Shown here piece by piece: positions 45,384 through 54,373 of a stretch of 64,000 nt of DNA. The notes under the pieces were generated by a model. The model was not told the origin of the DNA. It did not search any database and worked only from the letters and a program-made list of their open reading frames with translations. Source of the stretch: Paenibacillus paeoniae (GTDB taxonomy: Bacteria; Bacillota; Bacilli; Paenibacillales; Paenibacillaceae); contig NZ_QUBQ01000001.1 in the NCBI RefSeq assembly GCF_003388735.1, positions 1,426,001-1,490,000 of the forward strand, read 5' to 3'. The position numbers were made by a program, and so were the translations under genes. Position 1 is the stretch's first letter. Every line of letters starts with the position of its first letter.

Positions 45384-46227
45384 CACAACAAAAAGAGGAT
45401 TTCCGCTAGTATGGCAGCGTCTGCTTCGCAATCGTATGGCGTTGATTGGATTGCTGCTTGTCATGATATGGATCGTGCTAGCAATTGCAGCGCCGTTTAT
45501 CACGAAGTATCCGCCCAATGAAATTCGATTGGAACATAAGCTTCTTCCTCCAAGCGCCGACCATTGGTTCGGCACCGATAATTTCGGGCGAGATTTATTC
45601 AGCCGTATCGTATACGGCGGTCAAGTAACGGTATGGACAGGCTTCGTATCCATCGGCATTGCCTTCATGATCGGCGTTCCGCTAGGCGCAATTGCCGGAT
45701 ATTTCGGCGGTGTGGTCAGCAATGTGATTATGCGAATCATGGATACGTTGCTCGCTTTTCCATCCTTAATTCTAGCGATGGCGATTGCAGCGTCTATCGG
45801 ACCGGGACTGATAGGCGCGTTGATCGCAGTCGGCATCGTAGCCATTCCTGAATTTGCAAGGTTAATGTACGGTCAGACAATCGTCATTAAGGAAAAGGAA
45901 TATATCGAGGCTAGCAGGGCGATTGGCGTGAAGCATTTGTCGATTTTAAGAGGACATATATTTATCAATGCTTTTCCTCCGCTGCTTGTCCAAGTAACGC
46001 TTGGACTTGGCTCGGCAGTGCTCATTACATCAAGCTTGAGCTTTATCGGTCTTGGCGTAAAGCCGCCGACTGCGGAGTGGGGCTCCATGATTTCGTATGG
46101 CAGAGATTATATTATTTCTGGCGAGTGGTGGATGACCTTATTCCCGGGACTTGCCATTGCAACAACGATATTGGGCTTTAATTTGCTTGGAGACGGTTTG
46201 AGAGACGCTTTGGATTCCAGGCGTTAA
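45376..46227 (+). CDS. peptide/nickel ABC transporter permease (DppC/OppC type)
   Basis: This 283-residue permease pairs with the preceding one. It has the OppC N-terminal helix, the PSADHWFGTDNFGRDLFSRI loop typical of the family, and the ATPase-contact loop EYIEASRAIGVKHLSILRGH. The chosen ATG at 45376 overlaps the previous stop; an upstream in-frame ATG-less extension to 45358 was discarded. AGGGTG lies just upstream of the start. Confidence 0.93.
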   Translation: MNNTTKRGFPLVWQRLLRNRMALIGLLLVMIWIVLAIAAPFITKYPPNEIRLEHKLLPPSADHWFGTDNFGRDLFSRIVYGGQVTVWTGFVSIGIAFMIGVPLGAIAGYFGGVVSNVIMRIMDTLLAFPSLILAMAIAASIGPGLIGALIAVGIVAIPEFARLMYGQTIVIKEKEYIEASRAIGVKHLSILRGHIFINAFPPLLVQVTLGLGSAVLITSSLSFIGLGVKPPTAEWGSMISYGRDYIISGEWWMTLFPGLAIATTILGFNLLGDGLRDALDSRR

Positions 46228-46256
46228 CACACTACATGTACAGGAGTGATCACACC

Positions 46257-47876
46257 ATGTTTAAAAAAGGTTCTATATTCAAATTTGCAGCAACTTCACT
46301 ATTACTAATGTCCGTCGTGATCGCAGGATGCACGAACAGTGCCAATCCGAAGGGTAATGAGACAGCACCGTCTTCAACACCTGCCGCAGGAACGGAAAAT
46401 CAACCGGCCAAAGGAAGTACAATTACGATCGCCTACTCGCAAGGAGCAGGTCAAACGATGGACCCGCATGAAGCGGCTGACTTGACTTCCGCATCTTATG
46501 CGCTTGCCCTGTACGATCAGCTCGTAACGAGCGCTACAGAAGAAAAGGACGGCAAAACAGTAGGCCGTACGGATAAAGTCGTTCCCTCATTAGCTAAGGA
46601 ATGGAAAGTATCCGATGATGGTTTGACGTACACCTTCACGCTAGAAGAAAAAGCGAAGTTCCAAAGCGGCAACCCGGTAAATGCAGACGCAGTTGTGTTC
46701 TCCTTGAAACGACTGCAGTCCAAAGGTGAAGGCGGCAGCCTGTATGCCCTGTCCAACATCGACAGCTTCACAAAAGTGGATGACACGACTGTTGAAATCA
46801 AGCTTTCTGCACCAAATCCGCTATTGCTGAAATACTTGGCTACCTTCACATTCTCCATCGTTGATCCTTCCGTTGTAGAAGGTCAGGCGGACGACTATTT
46901 GACACAGCATTCCGGCGGTTCCGGTCCTTTCTCTCTTGAGAAATGGGATCCGGCAACAGAAGCCGTATTCGTAGCGAACAAGTCTTACTGGAAGGGCGCT
47001 CCGCAAGCGGACAAAGTTATTGTGAAATATATCAAAGAAGCATCCAACCGTGAGCTGTTGCTTGAAAATGGCGATGTAGACGTAGCGCTGGACATTCCGA
47101 CCAAAGATGTGGAGAAGCTGCGCGCCAACAAAGATTTGACGATCAGCTCGGAGTCTACAAACCGTATTGTGTACTTGGGCATGAACTCGAACATCAAGCC
47201 ATTCGACAACTTGAAGGTTAGAGAAGCGATTAACTACATGATTCCGCAAGAGCAATTAATTCATAACGTGGCATATGGTCAAGCTTCACCGATGACAAGC
47301 TCGATTTCCAGCAAATCTTCGGCTCACACATCCGAAGGCAATAGCTTCAAGTTTGATCCTGAGAAGGCGAAGCAGCTTCTTAAAGAAGCAGGCTACGAGA
47401 ATGGACTCAGCTTTGATCTGGTTGTAAGCTCCGCGACTCAAGATTATGAAGACATCGCGGTATTGCTTAAATCCGAGCTTGAAAAAATCGGCGTGAAGCT
47501 GGAGATCCAAAAAACAGCGCCTGCTCAATACCGTGAAATCATTAACAAGAAGGAAGCAGCTGCTTTCCTTGGCAAATATACATCCCTGGTCAATGATCCT
47601 TCGTATCACTACGGATTCCTGCTGGCTACAACAGGTGCGTCCAACTATGCAGCGTACTCCAACAAAGATGTAGACGCATTGCTGGATTCTGCAAAGTCCA
47701 TTACGGACGAAGCAAAGCGCGTAGAGATTTTCCAAGAGGTGCAAAAGAAGATTACAGCCGATGCACCTTGGGGCTATCTATATGAAAGCAATCTGATCGC
47801 TGGCTTGCGCAACGAAGTGAAAGGCTATGTCTTCTATCCAGATGAAATTATCCGTTTCGTAACGCTATCTAAATAA
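46257..47876 (+). CDS. ABC transporter substrate-binding lipoprotein (SBP family 5)
   Basis: This 539-residue extracellular binding protein has a lipobox VIAGC after a basic signal peptide and a Thr/Pro/Ala linker. The family 5 signature appears as VPSLAKEWKVSDDGLTYTFT, LEEKAKFQSGNPVNADAVVF, and KPFDNLKVREAINYMIPQEQ. AGGAGTGA selects the ATG at 46257. It captures the peptide or chelate for the two permeases. A terminator directly downstream should lower expression of the ATPase genes relative to this gene, as expected for binding proteins. Confidence 0.94.
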   Translation: MFKKGSIFKFAATSLLLMSVVIAGCTNSANPKGNETAPSSTPAAGTENQPAKGSTITIAYSQGAGQTMDPHEAADLTSASYALALYDQLVTSATEEKDGKTVGRTDKVVPSLAKEWKVSDDGLTYTFTLEEKAKFQSGNPVNADAVVFSLKRLQSKGEGGSLYALSNIDSFTKVDDTTVEIKLSAPNPLLLKYLATFTFSIVDPSVVEGQADDYLTQHSGGSGPFSLEKWDPATEAVFVANKSYWKGAPQADKVIVKYIKEASNRELLLENGDVDVALDIPTKDVEKLRANKDLTISSESTNRIVYLGMNSNIKPFDNLKVREAINYMIPQEQLIHNVAYGQASPMTSSISSKSSAHTSEGNSFKFDPEKAKQLLKEAGYENGLSFDLVVSSATQDYEDIAVLLKSELEKIGVKLEIQKTAPAQYREIINKKEAAAFLGKYTSLVNDPSYHYGFLLATTGASNYAAYSNKDVDALLDSAKSITDEAKRVEIFQEVQKKITADAPWGYLYESNLIAGLRNEVKGYVFYPDEIIRFVTLSK

Positions 47877-47884
47877 GAGGTTAG

Positions 47885-47909
47885 CCCCCGATCCTCAATC
47901 GGGGGTTTT
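47885..47909 (+). terminator. intra-operon terminator between binding protein and ATPase genes
   Basis: CCCCCGAT at 47885-47892 pairs perfectly with ATCGGGGG at 47898-47905, loop CCTCA, followed by only four T. The short T-run suggests partial termination. Confidence 0.8.
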
Positions 47910-47927
47910 ACTCCGAAGGAGGCTACC

Positions 47928-48923
47928 ATGAAGCCATTGCTCGAAGTGTCCCATTTATCAACCGACTTTCATACTTCTGCCGGCAAGGTACGGGTCGTAG
48001 AGAACGTGTCCTTTACGCTGGCAGCGGGACAGACGCTAGGGATTGTTGGCGAATCAGGCAGCGGCAAAAGTGTAACCTCCTTATCGGTTATGAGGCTGCT
48101 TCCTAAGAAAAGAGCTGTCGTACAGGGCAGCATTAAGCTGCATGGTACAGAGCTAAGTACGCTCAAGGATAAGGAGCTGCGTAAAGTTCGTGGCAACAAA
48201 ATCGCCATGATCTTTCAAGAACCTATGACGGCTCTCAATCCTGTGTTCAAAATCGGCAATCAACTGCAGGAGGCCATCATTCAGCATACAGGCAAGCGAG
48301 GCAAGCAGGCTCGCGAGCTTGCAATTCAATTGCTCAAGGATGTAGGCATTTCAGCGGCACAACAGATGATGTTGTCTTATCCTCATCAGCTATCCGGTGG
48401 GATGCGGCAACGGGTTATGATTGCAATGGCGATGTCCTGTGATCCTGAGGTGCTCATTGCAGATGAGCCTACCACTGCCCTTGATGTTACGATTCAGGCT
48501 CAAATTTTGGATTTAATGAAGGAGCTTCAGCGGAAGCGGGGAACTGCTATCGTACTGATTACGCATGATCTGGGCGTTGTTGCGGAAATGTGCGATAAGG
48601 TAGCCGTCATGTACGCCGGTCAAATCGTAGAGGAAGCGGATGTGAAGACGCTGTTCCAGTCTCCGAAGCATCCCTATACAAAAGGATTGCTGCAATCCCA
48701 TCCGCAGCTGTCCGATGATCAACAGCGATTATTTTCTATAGCAGGTCAGGTTCCAACGCCAGCTCACTACGGAGACGGCTGCCGCTTTGCTTCACGCTGT
48801 TCATCCCGAATGGACATTTGCGATAAGATTCCGCCTGCGGTTACTTCTTTTGGTGATAGCCAGCATAGCAGATGCCACTTATATGGAGGTGAAGCTCATG
48901 TCAGCGCCCATACTGGAAGTTAA
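47928..48923 (+). CDS. peptide/nickel ABC transporter ATP-binding protein (DppD type)
   Basis: This 331-residue ATPase has Walker A GESGSGKS, signature LSGGMRQR, Walker [12 protein letters not shown] and the H-loop [14 protein letters not shown], plus the oligopeptide-type C-terminal extension with four cysteines (CRFASRC...CDKIPP...CHLY), which in relatives holds an iron-sulphur cluster. AAGGAGG precedes the ATG. The end overlaps the start of the next ATPase by 26 bases. Confidence 0.94.
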   Translation: MKPLLEVSHLSTDFHTSAGKVRVVENVSFTLAAGQTLGIVGESGSGKSVTSLSVMRLLPKKRAVVQGSIKLHGTELSTLKDKELRKVRGNKIAMIFQEPMTALNPVFKIGNQLQEAIIQHTGKRGKQARELAIQLLKDVGISAAQQMMLSYPHQLSGGMRQRVMIAMAMSCDPEVLIADEPTTALDVTIQAQILDLMKELQRKRGTAIVLITHDLGVVAEMCDKVAVMYAGQIVEEADVKTLFQSPKHPYTKGLLQSHPQLSDDQQRLFSIAGQVPTPAHYGDGCRFASRCSSRMDICDKIPPAVTSFGDSQHSRCHLYGGEAHVSAHTGS

Positions 48924-49863
48924 AAATTTGCAGAAGCATTATCCTTACAAAAAAGGACTGTTTCAAAAACCCGGATTAACGAAGGCGCTTGATGGAGTAT
49001 CGCTAACTATAGAGAGAGGTGAGACGGTCGCCATCGTAGGGGAGTCGGGCAGCGGCAAAACGACGCTTGGGAAAACGCTGCTGCGTTTGATTGAGCCGAC
49101 TGGCGGTGAGGTTCATTTCAAAGGAAGGGACATCACGGAGCTTTCTGCGGAACAGATGCGCAAGCTGAAGGCAGATATGCAAATTGTATTCCAGGATCCT
49201 TACGGCTCGCTTGATCCGAAGTGGACCATTGGACGCACGCTGGAAGAACCGTTGCGCACCCATCGCAGTCATCTGTCAGGGGCAGCGCTAAAGCAGGAAG
49301 TGAACGCGATGCTTGAGCGAGTGGGCCTTCAGCCGCATCATGGGGAGCGTTATCCGCATGAGCTATCCGGTGGACAACGCCAGCGGATTGGCATTGCGCG
49401 AGCTCTAATCTTGCAGCCGGAGCTGGTCGTGCTGGACGAGCCCGTATCGGCGCTGGATGTGTCAATCCAGTCTCAGATTCTAAACTTGATGCAGGACTTG
49501 CAGACGGAAATGGGACTAACCTATCTGTTCATCTCGCATGATTTGTCAGTCGTCCGATTTATTAGCAATCGGGTAGCGGTTATGTATTTGGGCAAGGTAG
49601 TGGAGATTGGGGAGACAAAAGAGGTATTTAACAACCCGTTGCACCCCTATACAGAGGCTCTCATATCTGCAATTCCAGTGCCAAACCCTAATTTGAAGCG
49701 TGAACGAATTGTGCTTGCCGGCGACATCCCAAGCCCGAGAAATCAGCCATCCGGCTGCGCATTTCATACGAGATGTCCGAAGGCGATGGCCCAATGCAAA
49801 ACGCTCCAGCCGGACTTGAAGGAAATCGGATCGAAGCACTATGCGGCTTGTCACCTGTTTTAG
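48898..49863 (+). CDS. peptide/nickel ABC transporter ATP-binding protein (DppF type)
   Basis: This 321-residue ATPase is the partner of the preceding one, with Walker A GESGSGKT, signature LSGGQRQR, Walker [13 protein letters not shown] and the C-terminal Cys cluster [14 protein letters not shown]. The frame is open back to 48787, inside the previous gene, but GGAGGTGA just upstream selects the ATG at 48898. It completes the transporter. Confidence 0.94.
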   Translation: MSAPILEVKNLQKHYPYKKGLFQKPGLTKALDGVSLTIERGETVAIVGESGSGKTTLGKTLLRLIEPTGGEVHFKGRDITELSAEQMRKLKADMQIVFQDPYGSLDPKWTIGRTLEEPLRTHRSHLSGAALKQEVNAMLERVGLQPHHGERYPHELSGGQRQRIGIARALILQPELVVLDEPVSALDVSIQSQILNLMQDLQTEMGLTYLFISHDLSVVRFISNRVAVMYLGKVVEIGETKEVFNNPLHPYTEALISAIPVPNPNLKRERIVLAGDIPSPRNQPSGCAFHTRCPKAMAQCKTLQPDLKEIGSKHYAACHLF

Positions 49864-49908
49864 AAAAGGTTTAATCCTGTTTTATTATTTTGTGAAGGAG
49901 AGATCGTT

Positions 49909-50334
49909 ATGAACGTTACTACGCTTTGGGAAGGCGGGCGCGCTTTTACAGCCACAGGCCCTTCCGGCTACCCGATTCATATGGATGCTACAGCAGCTTA
50001 CGGAGGAGAAGGCAAAGGCGCTACACCGATGGAGCTATTGCTTGCCGGACTTGCTGGCTGTATGGGCATTGATGTGACGATGATATTGAATCAGTCGCTT
50101 GAACAAGTAAAAACCATTCGAATGGAAACCAACGGCACCCGGAGAGAAGAAAAGCCTGCTGGCTTTACAGCGATTGAGCTCATTTTCCACGTGGAGGGCG
50201 AGCTGCCGGATTACCGGATATGGAAAGCGATTGATATGAGTCAGGAAAAATACTGCTCGGTATCGGATTCTTTGCATGCGGACATTACATTCCGGCTTAT
50301 TTTGAATGGAGAAGAGCGTCCTAAAGGTGCTTAA
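49909..50334 (+). CDS. OsmC-family protein
   Basis: This 141-residue protein has the OsmC/Ohr fold with the two reactive cysteines in LLAGLAGCMGIDVTMIL and EKYCSVSDSLHADI. Family members reduce organic hydroperoxides with thiol help. It lies 45 bases after the ABC operon with its own good ribosome site (AAGGAGAG), so it is probably the last gene of that transcript; its link to transport is not obvious. It is closer to the YhfA/DUF-type OsmC branch than to Ohr by the GATPMELLLAG motif. Confidence 0.9.
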   Translation: MNVTTLWEGGRAFTATGPSGYPIHMDATAAYGGEGKGATPMELLLAGLAGCMGIDVTMILNQSLEQVKTIRMETNGTRREEKPAGFTAIELIFHVEGELPDYRIWKAIDMSQEKYCSVSDSLHADITFRLILNGEERPKGA

Positions 50335-50351
50335 TCATCCATAAATCGAAG

Positions 50352-50388
50352 ACATGCCTACTCCCAAGATGGAGGGGCATGTTTTTTT
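50352..50388 (+). terminator. terminator after OsmC gene
   Basis: ACATGCC at 50352-50358 pairs perfectly with GGCATGT at 50376-50382, followed by seven T. Confidence 0.85.
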
Positions 50389-50472
50389 ATGCCTGAATCA
50401 TGTAAGATAGATTTCATTACTGTAAAAGAGAGATGAAGAGCGATTGCAGTAACGGAAGGGGAAGATGATACT

Positions 50473-50994
50473 ATGCTGAAGGCGTGGAGCAAGTATGCAG
50501 GGGGATTCAAGCCGGTTTGGTTTATATCCGTATTATTGTCTTTAGCCGTTTTGTTAAGCGGCTGCGGCGCAACGATTGACGAATTATTGAACGTGTCTGG
50601 GCAGCCTCAGCATTCAAGCGGAGCTTCAGAACAAAAAGAAGAGCCGCTAACGAGTTTCAAAGGGGTCTCGGATTATATACGAAAGCATGAAAAGCTCCCC
50701 CCTAACTTTATAAAGAAGAAGGAAGCGGAAGAGCTGGGGTGGGTTCCGTCAGAGGGTAATCTGGACAAGGTAGCGCCAGGCAAAAGTATTGGCGGCGATC
50801 GATTCGGCAATCGTGAGGGGCTGTTGCCTAAAGCGAAAAATCGAAATTGGTATGAGGCCGATATTCATTATAAGGGTGGCAGACGAGGGGCTGATCGCAT
50901 CTTATATTCAAGCGACGGTCTGATCTTTATGACAAGGGATCATTACAAATCATTTACCGACATTACGAAGGAAGGCAGCGTACCTCATGATTAG
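50473..50994 (+). CDS. barnase-family ribonuclease with a lipoprotein signal
   Basis: This 173-residue protein is a guanyl-specific ribonuclease of the barnase family. The catalytic residues are intact with barnase spacing: Glu128 (YEADI), Arg142 (DRILYSSD) and His157 (RDHYKSF), matching E73, R87 and H102. The stretch VAPGKSIGGDRFGNREGLLP is a family hallmark. Unlike secreted barnase, the signal ends in LLSGC with Cys31, a good lipobox, so it should be tethered to the outer membrane face through lipid, with a 40-residue linker. The barstar gene overlaps its end by 8 bases, so inhibitor and enzyme are made together. A role in RNA scavenging or competition is inferred. Confidence 0.93.
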   Translation: MLKAWSKYAGGFKPVWFISVLLSLAVLLSGCGATIDELLNVSGQPQHSSGASEQKEEPLTSFKGVSDYIRKHEKLPPNFIKKKEAEELGWVPSEGNLDKVAPGKSIGGDRFGNREGLLPKAKNRNWYEADIHYKGGRRGADRILYSSDGLIFMTRDHYKSFTDITKEGSVPHD

Positions 50995-51256
50995 GACGAT
51001 ACAGCTTAAGCAATCTGATGCTGAACAATTTTCGGATGTGCATGATTGGCTCAAGGAGCGACTCTCGCTTCCTGAGTTTTATGGCCGCAATCTGGATGCA
51101 TTATGGGATAGTGTGACGGGCATCGTGCCGCTGCCTCTGCGAATCGTATGGATTGCCGACACCGATCAAGCGGAGCGATACACCGCTTTTGTTGAGTTGT
51201 TTCAGGAAGCTGCAGATGAGTATGAGGATATAGCGTTTGAGATGGTGTCTGAGTGA
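50987..51256 (+). CDS. barstar-family ribonuclease inhibitor
   Basis: This 89-residue cytosolic protein is the cognate inhibitor of the preceding ribonuclease. The binding helix of barstar is conserved: FYGRNLDALWDSVTG contains the equivalents of Tyr29, Asp35, Trp38 and Asp39. The start ATG overlaps the end of the ribonuclease gene, giving translational coupling. It protects the cell from enzyme that folds before export. Confidence 0.95.
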   Translation: MIRTIQLKQSDAEQFSDVHDWLKERLSLPEFYGRNLDALWDSVTGIVPLPLRIVWIADTDQAERYTAFVELFQEAADEYEDIAFEMVSE

Positions 51257-51293
51257 AAAGAGTAACGGCGACTAAATGGAGGGGGGGATCTCT

Positions 51294-51599
51294 ATGGATA
51301 AAGGGGTATCAGATCTCTTTGAGGAGTACTCTTTGCACTGGGGAACAAGAGGAGATCCTTATCTTTGGGAAGATTTGAAACAATATTTTTCAAATAAGGA
51401 ACTTCCTTGCCCGGCGGAGCAATTCGAATTAGAGTTTTTTCTTGCTTTTGAACAGTTGACGGGCGTGTCGCTTGATAGCACACAAGAGCCATTTTTGGTA
51501 CAGAAATATGCACATGGTGGCATGTCAAGCGGCTATATCAGCCCGAAGTTTTGGATGGAGACAGCGTTGCCTCTGTTAGTAGAGCGTCTAAAAGCATAA
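51294..51599 (+). CDS. hypothetical protein downstream of barstar
   Basis: This 101-residue acidic, aromatic-rich protein (YSLHWGTRGDPYLWEDLKQY, KYAHGGMSSGYISPKFWME) is not recognised. GGAGGGGGG before the ATG at 51294 is a strong ribosome site; the ATG at 51276 is less well placed. No signal peptide or membrane segment is present. Its size, composition and place after a toxin-inhibitor pair are like immunity proteins of the polymorphic-toxin type, but I have no family match. Confidence 0.7.
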   Translation: MDKGVSDLFEEYSLHWGTRGDPYLWEDLKQYFSNKELPCPAEQFELEFFLAFEQLTGVSLDSTQEPFLVQKYAHGGMSSGYISPKFWMETALPLLVERLKA

Positions 51600-51651
51600 G
51601 GATAAGTCAATTCAACTCTTTCATCGAGGTTATGAAAGGAAGGTGCGGAGC

Positions 51652-52218
51652 ATGAGTCTATTTTATTACATAGCTGCCAATCATGAGCTGCCTACAGGCT
51701 CTTTTGGTCATAAAAAGCAGGTCATGACGATTATGGAGTATTTGACGAATGTGAATCCGTCGGCAAGAGAGCAATTTGGGATGCAAGTGATGCTGGAGAA
51801 GGACCCTGAGGGCAAGCAACTTATGGAAGTTTTTGAAACGGAGGAGGATGCGGCGGGCATCTACGTCGTTCGACTGGACAATGCGGAGGTCGCAAAAGTG
51901 TTTACTTTGCCATTCGTATATCAAGTCAATCCTGAAGGCGGCTCCTACACGATCGATGATTCCTTGCAGGAAAAGATTCCGCATTTATACATTGGAAGTC
52001 AAAAGTGTGTAAGCACGCTGCTAAGCTATTTGGACGAGCAAATGAAAACAGGGGACAAGGTAGAGCTGTACAGCTGCTGGGCGGACGGTCTTGAACGTTT
52101 TGAGGAGCAGCCAATTAAGGAGCTGGAGCTAAACTGTACGATCTCGGAATGGAGCGAGCATAAGCCCTTTTCATGGAAGAAGCGCCAGCTTATTCGGTTG
52201 GTGAAGGATGTGCCATAG
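51652..52218 (+). CDS. hypothetical protein, about 190 residues
   Basis: This 188-residue soluble protein starts SLFYYIAANHELPTGSFGHK and later has VELYSCWADGLERFEEQPIK; similar proteins of unknown function occur in Bacillales as I recall. AAGGTGCGGAG precedes the ATG at 51652. It follows the previous gene by 52 bases on the same strand, so both may be read from the ribonuclease promoter. No catalytic motif is visible. Confidence 0.65.
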   Translation: MSLFYYIAANHELPTGSFGHKKQVMTIMEYLTNVNPSAREQFGMQVMLEKDPEGKQLMEVFETEEDAAGIYVVRLDNAEVAKVFTLPFVYQVNPEGGSYTIDDSLQEKIPHLYIGSQKCVSTLLSYLDEQMKTGDKVELYSCWADGLERFEEQPIKELELNCTISEWSEHKPFSWKKRQLIRLVKDVP

Positions 52219-52234
52219 CAATCAAGAAATGGTT

Positions 52235-52292
52235 ACTGATAATGAATTCTGCAGAGCTGATGTTCCTTGGACATCAGTTTTTTTATGTTTGC
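52235..52292 (+). repeat. terminator-containing direct repeat, copy A
   Basis: ACTGATAAT...CAGAGCTGATGTTCCTTGG...GTTTTTTTATG matches the sequence at 52742-52799 over its whole length with few changes and one or two indels. Within it CTGATGT (52257-52263) and ACATCAG (52271-52277) form a perfect hairpin followed by seven T, ending the gene at 51652-52218. Confidence 0.75.
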
Positions 52293-52293
52293 C

Positions 52294-52707
52294 TCATTCA
52301 ACAAGAGATTTCATATCCTTCACAACCATTTCAATTCGATCATCTTCAGGATTGCCCTCAAAACTATATAACATTAAGACATTTGCGGCTTGATATCTTC
52401 TATGTGGTACGAGATTCGCTGTCGCTGTTTTATACTCAAAATCCTTTATTCCTTCCTTAACACCTTCACTGGACGCATATACATATATACTGATGATTTG
52501 TTTATCATTAATCAGATAAGATTCAGGCTCGATATCATTTAAAGTCATTTGAAATACATTATTCTTGTTTAAAGCTTGTTCTCCTAATAGAATCCCATGC
52601 TTCTCAAATAAATTTTTTATATGTACTAAATTGATTGTTTTCTCCCTATTTGTGCACGCTGTCATAAAAGAACACAGCACGAACAGCATTATCATAATCT
52701 TTTTCAT
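52294..52707 (-). CDS. small lipoprotein of unknown function
   Basis: This 137-residue protein has a lipoprotein signal with lipobox MTAC and then KIINLVHIKNLFEKHGILLG-like sequence and a later ISIYVYASSEGVKEGIKDFE stretch. It is 40 percent-type AT-rich by eye, more so than the flanking genes. AAGGGGGCC precedes the ATG at 52707. It is the only minus-strand gene in this stretch and is bracketed by the direct repeat at 52235 and 52742, which suggests later insertion. Similar small lipoproteins occur in Bacillus; function unknown. Confidence 0.75.
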   Translation of the reverse strand: MKKIMIMLFVLCSFMTACTNREKTINLVHIKNLFEKHGILLGEQALNKNNVFQMTLNDIEPESYLINDKQIISIYVYASSEGVKEGIKDFEYKTATANLVPHRRYQAANVLMLYSFEGNPEDDRIEMVVKDMKSLVE

Positions 52708-52741
52708 GGTTGGCCCCCTTTTACAACTCACGAATAGTCTA

Positions 52742-52799
52742 ACTGATAAATAACTCTACAGAGCTGATGTTCCTTGAGCATCCGTTTTTTTACGCTTGC
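52742..52799 (+). repeat. terminator-containing direct repeat, copy B
   Basis: This is the second copy of the sequence at 52235-52292. The hairpin is weaker here because CATCAG has become CATCCG, leaving only GATG/CATC paired, but the GTTTTTTT run is kept. Confidence 0.7.
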
Positions 52800-52913
52800 T
52801 TAATATAAAATTGGAAATAAAGCAACATTTTACATGTTCGAGCTGTTTTAATGGTATATATAGCAAGGGTTTATTAGTGGTCAAATGGGTGGTTTTCAAA
52901 CAAGGAGGTTTTT

Positions 52914-53423
52914 ATGAAGATTAGAAAAGTATTGTTGATCAGTAGTGTACTCATAATTATAGGTGTCATATTAGGTATCGTCTATAGCCAATACAGCTTG
53001 AAGGGCTTTTTATTATGGAGAGGAATCAAGATGGATCAAGTCGTCATGACGCAACAGCTTAGTAATCCTAACGGCAGCGCTGTGCTTTACTCGAAATCCT
53101 CTAAAGCTGGAATCCTCTTTATTGAAAATTCAGGAAATCGTTATATAGAGATTAGCCATGAGTGGGCGGAAAAGAACAATAGCCCCTTCATGATGCTTGC
53201 ATCTTCATATTTGTCGATCCTGGAGGGCGGAGTGCCCAAATCATCATTTATATTAGGCGGATATGGGCTTGTACAGGACGGCGAAAAATTAAAACTTCAA
53301 TTAGGTGACCATTTAGTTGAACCTGAACATCATTTTTTTGATAGTGACAAAGGAATCCTCTATTTTATACATGTTGTGAAAAATGCTGACGAAATGGAGA
53401 GTTACAGCATAGTCGTGAGTTGA
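52914..53423 (+). CDS. hypothetical membrane-anchored protein
   Basis: This 169-residue protein has one N-terminal membrane helix (LLISSVLIIIGVILGIVYS), probably an anchor, and an extracellular part with beta-rich composition (GILFIENSGNRYIEISHEWA, FILGGYGLVQDGEKLKLQLG). CAAGGAGG precedes the ATG. I do not recognise it. The next lipoprotein gene is 65 bases downstream on the same strand. Confidence 0.7.
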   Translation: MKIRKVLLISSVLIIIGVILGIVYSQYSLKGFLLWRGIKMDQVVMTQQLSNPNGSAVLYSKSSKAGILFIENSGNRYIEISHEWAEKNNSPFMMLASSYLSILEGGVPKSSFILGGYGLVQDGEKLKLQLGDHLVEPEHHFFDSDKGILYFIHVVKNADEMESYSIVVS

Positions 53424-53488
53424 TATGATGCAATCATTTATACAAGCGGGGTAAAAGTTCAGTTTTATGATAACAGGAGGCGGAGCGG

Positions 53489-54373
53489 GTGAAGAAGCGA
53501 TTGTTGTTCGTGATCATGTTGATCGGATTACTCGTCTCAGGCTGTACAAAGATTGATGAAGTAACCACTATGGAAGAAACAAGCTCACCAATGGAGGTCG
53601 AGTTTGCGCAATTACGCGCTCAGCTGGAATCGGTGCAGGCCGAGCTTCGGGCTTCCAACGAAAGAAATGACATTTTAAATAAGGTGCTGGATACGATAGG
53701 CTTGGCAGCACCTGATTTTGAGAAATATCCGGAACTCGCCATCTTGTCGAATAATCCTGTTTTTGAGCGTATTGAGTTCAAGGGCGAAGGGGGAACTGTT
53801 TCAATTACAGATCCGAAGATCCTTTCGAGCGTTTCGTATCCATTTTACATTCAAGAAATTGCAGGTCTAGGCAGTCCTCCAATGGGAGATGTGGAACCAG
53901 TAGAATTGTATTTAACTACGGATCAGGGTTCGTTGAAAGCACAAATTTTGAAGCGAGACATGATGAGATTTGATGAAATAGATCCGTATTTATATTATTT
54001 AGTGGACCAAAGGTTTTATCAATTGGCAAAAGCTTTTATGAACCCGCCATCCTACTTATCGGCTGATCAATCGACAATCATGAAAATGATCGATAGCGGA
54101 CTTCTGAAATCGAATCAGGATCAGTATACAACAGGAGCGGAGAGAATATTTGCTATGGCGAAGGCGTTTCACAACCTGGATAAGACGATTATTGCAAAAC
54201 CTGTCCATTTAATGACGGTAGACCTCTCTCTTACTTTCTTCTATTACAGAGAAGAGATCCAATTAAACATCTATGAGAATCAGGCACAGCTTATAGATGG
54301 GAAGAATGAGACATGGTATGAGCTGCAAGAAGGTGATTCGGAATGGATGAGCCGAGTACTAACGGCAGGTTAG
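53489..54373 (+). CDS. lipoprotein with coiled-coil N-terminus
   Basis: This 294-residue lipoprotein (lipobox LVSGC) has a heptad-like coiled coil about residues 36-68 (VEFAQLRAQLESVQAELRAS) and then a globular domain with no family I recognise. It begins with GTG after AGGAGGCGG. It ends 4 bases inside the convergent LysR gene. An envelope role is inferred. Confidence 0.72.
   Translation: MKKRLLFVIMLIGLLVSGCTKIDEVTTMEETSSPMEVEFAQLRAQLESVQAELRASNERNDILNKVLDTIGLAAPDFEKYPELAILSNNPVFERIEFKGEGGTVSITDPKILSSVSYPFYIQEIAGLGSPPMGDVEPVELYLTTDQGSLKAQILKRDMMRFDEIDPYLYYLVDQRFYQLAKAFMNPPSYLSADQSTIMKMIDSGLLKSNQDQYTTGAERIFAMAKAFHNLDKTIIAKPVHLMTVDLSLTFFYYREEIQLNIYENQAQLIDGKNETWYELQEGDSEWMSRVLTAG

Noticed and set aside
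48787-48897. N-terminal extension of the second peptide ATPase
   Set aside because: It overlaps the end of the previous ATPase in another frame, and a strong ribosome site marks the ATG at 48898.
50473-51256. Barnase-barstar as part of a polymorphic toxin or plasmid addiction system
   Set aside because: There is no trafficking domain, LXG or WXG module, or plasmid feature nearby; a simple surface ribonuclease with its inhibitor explains the data.
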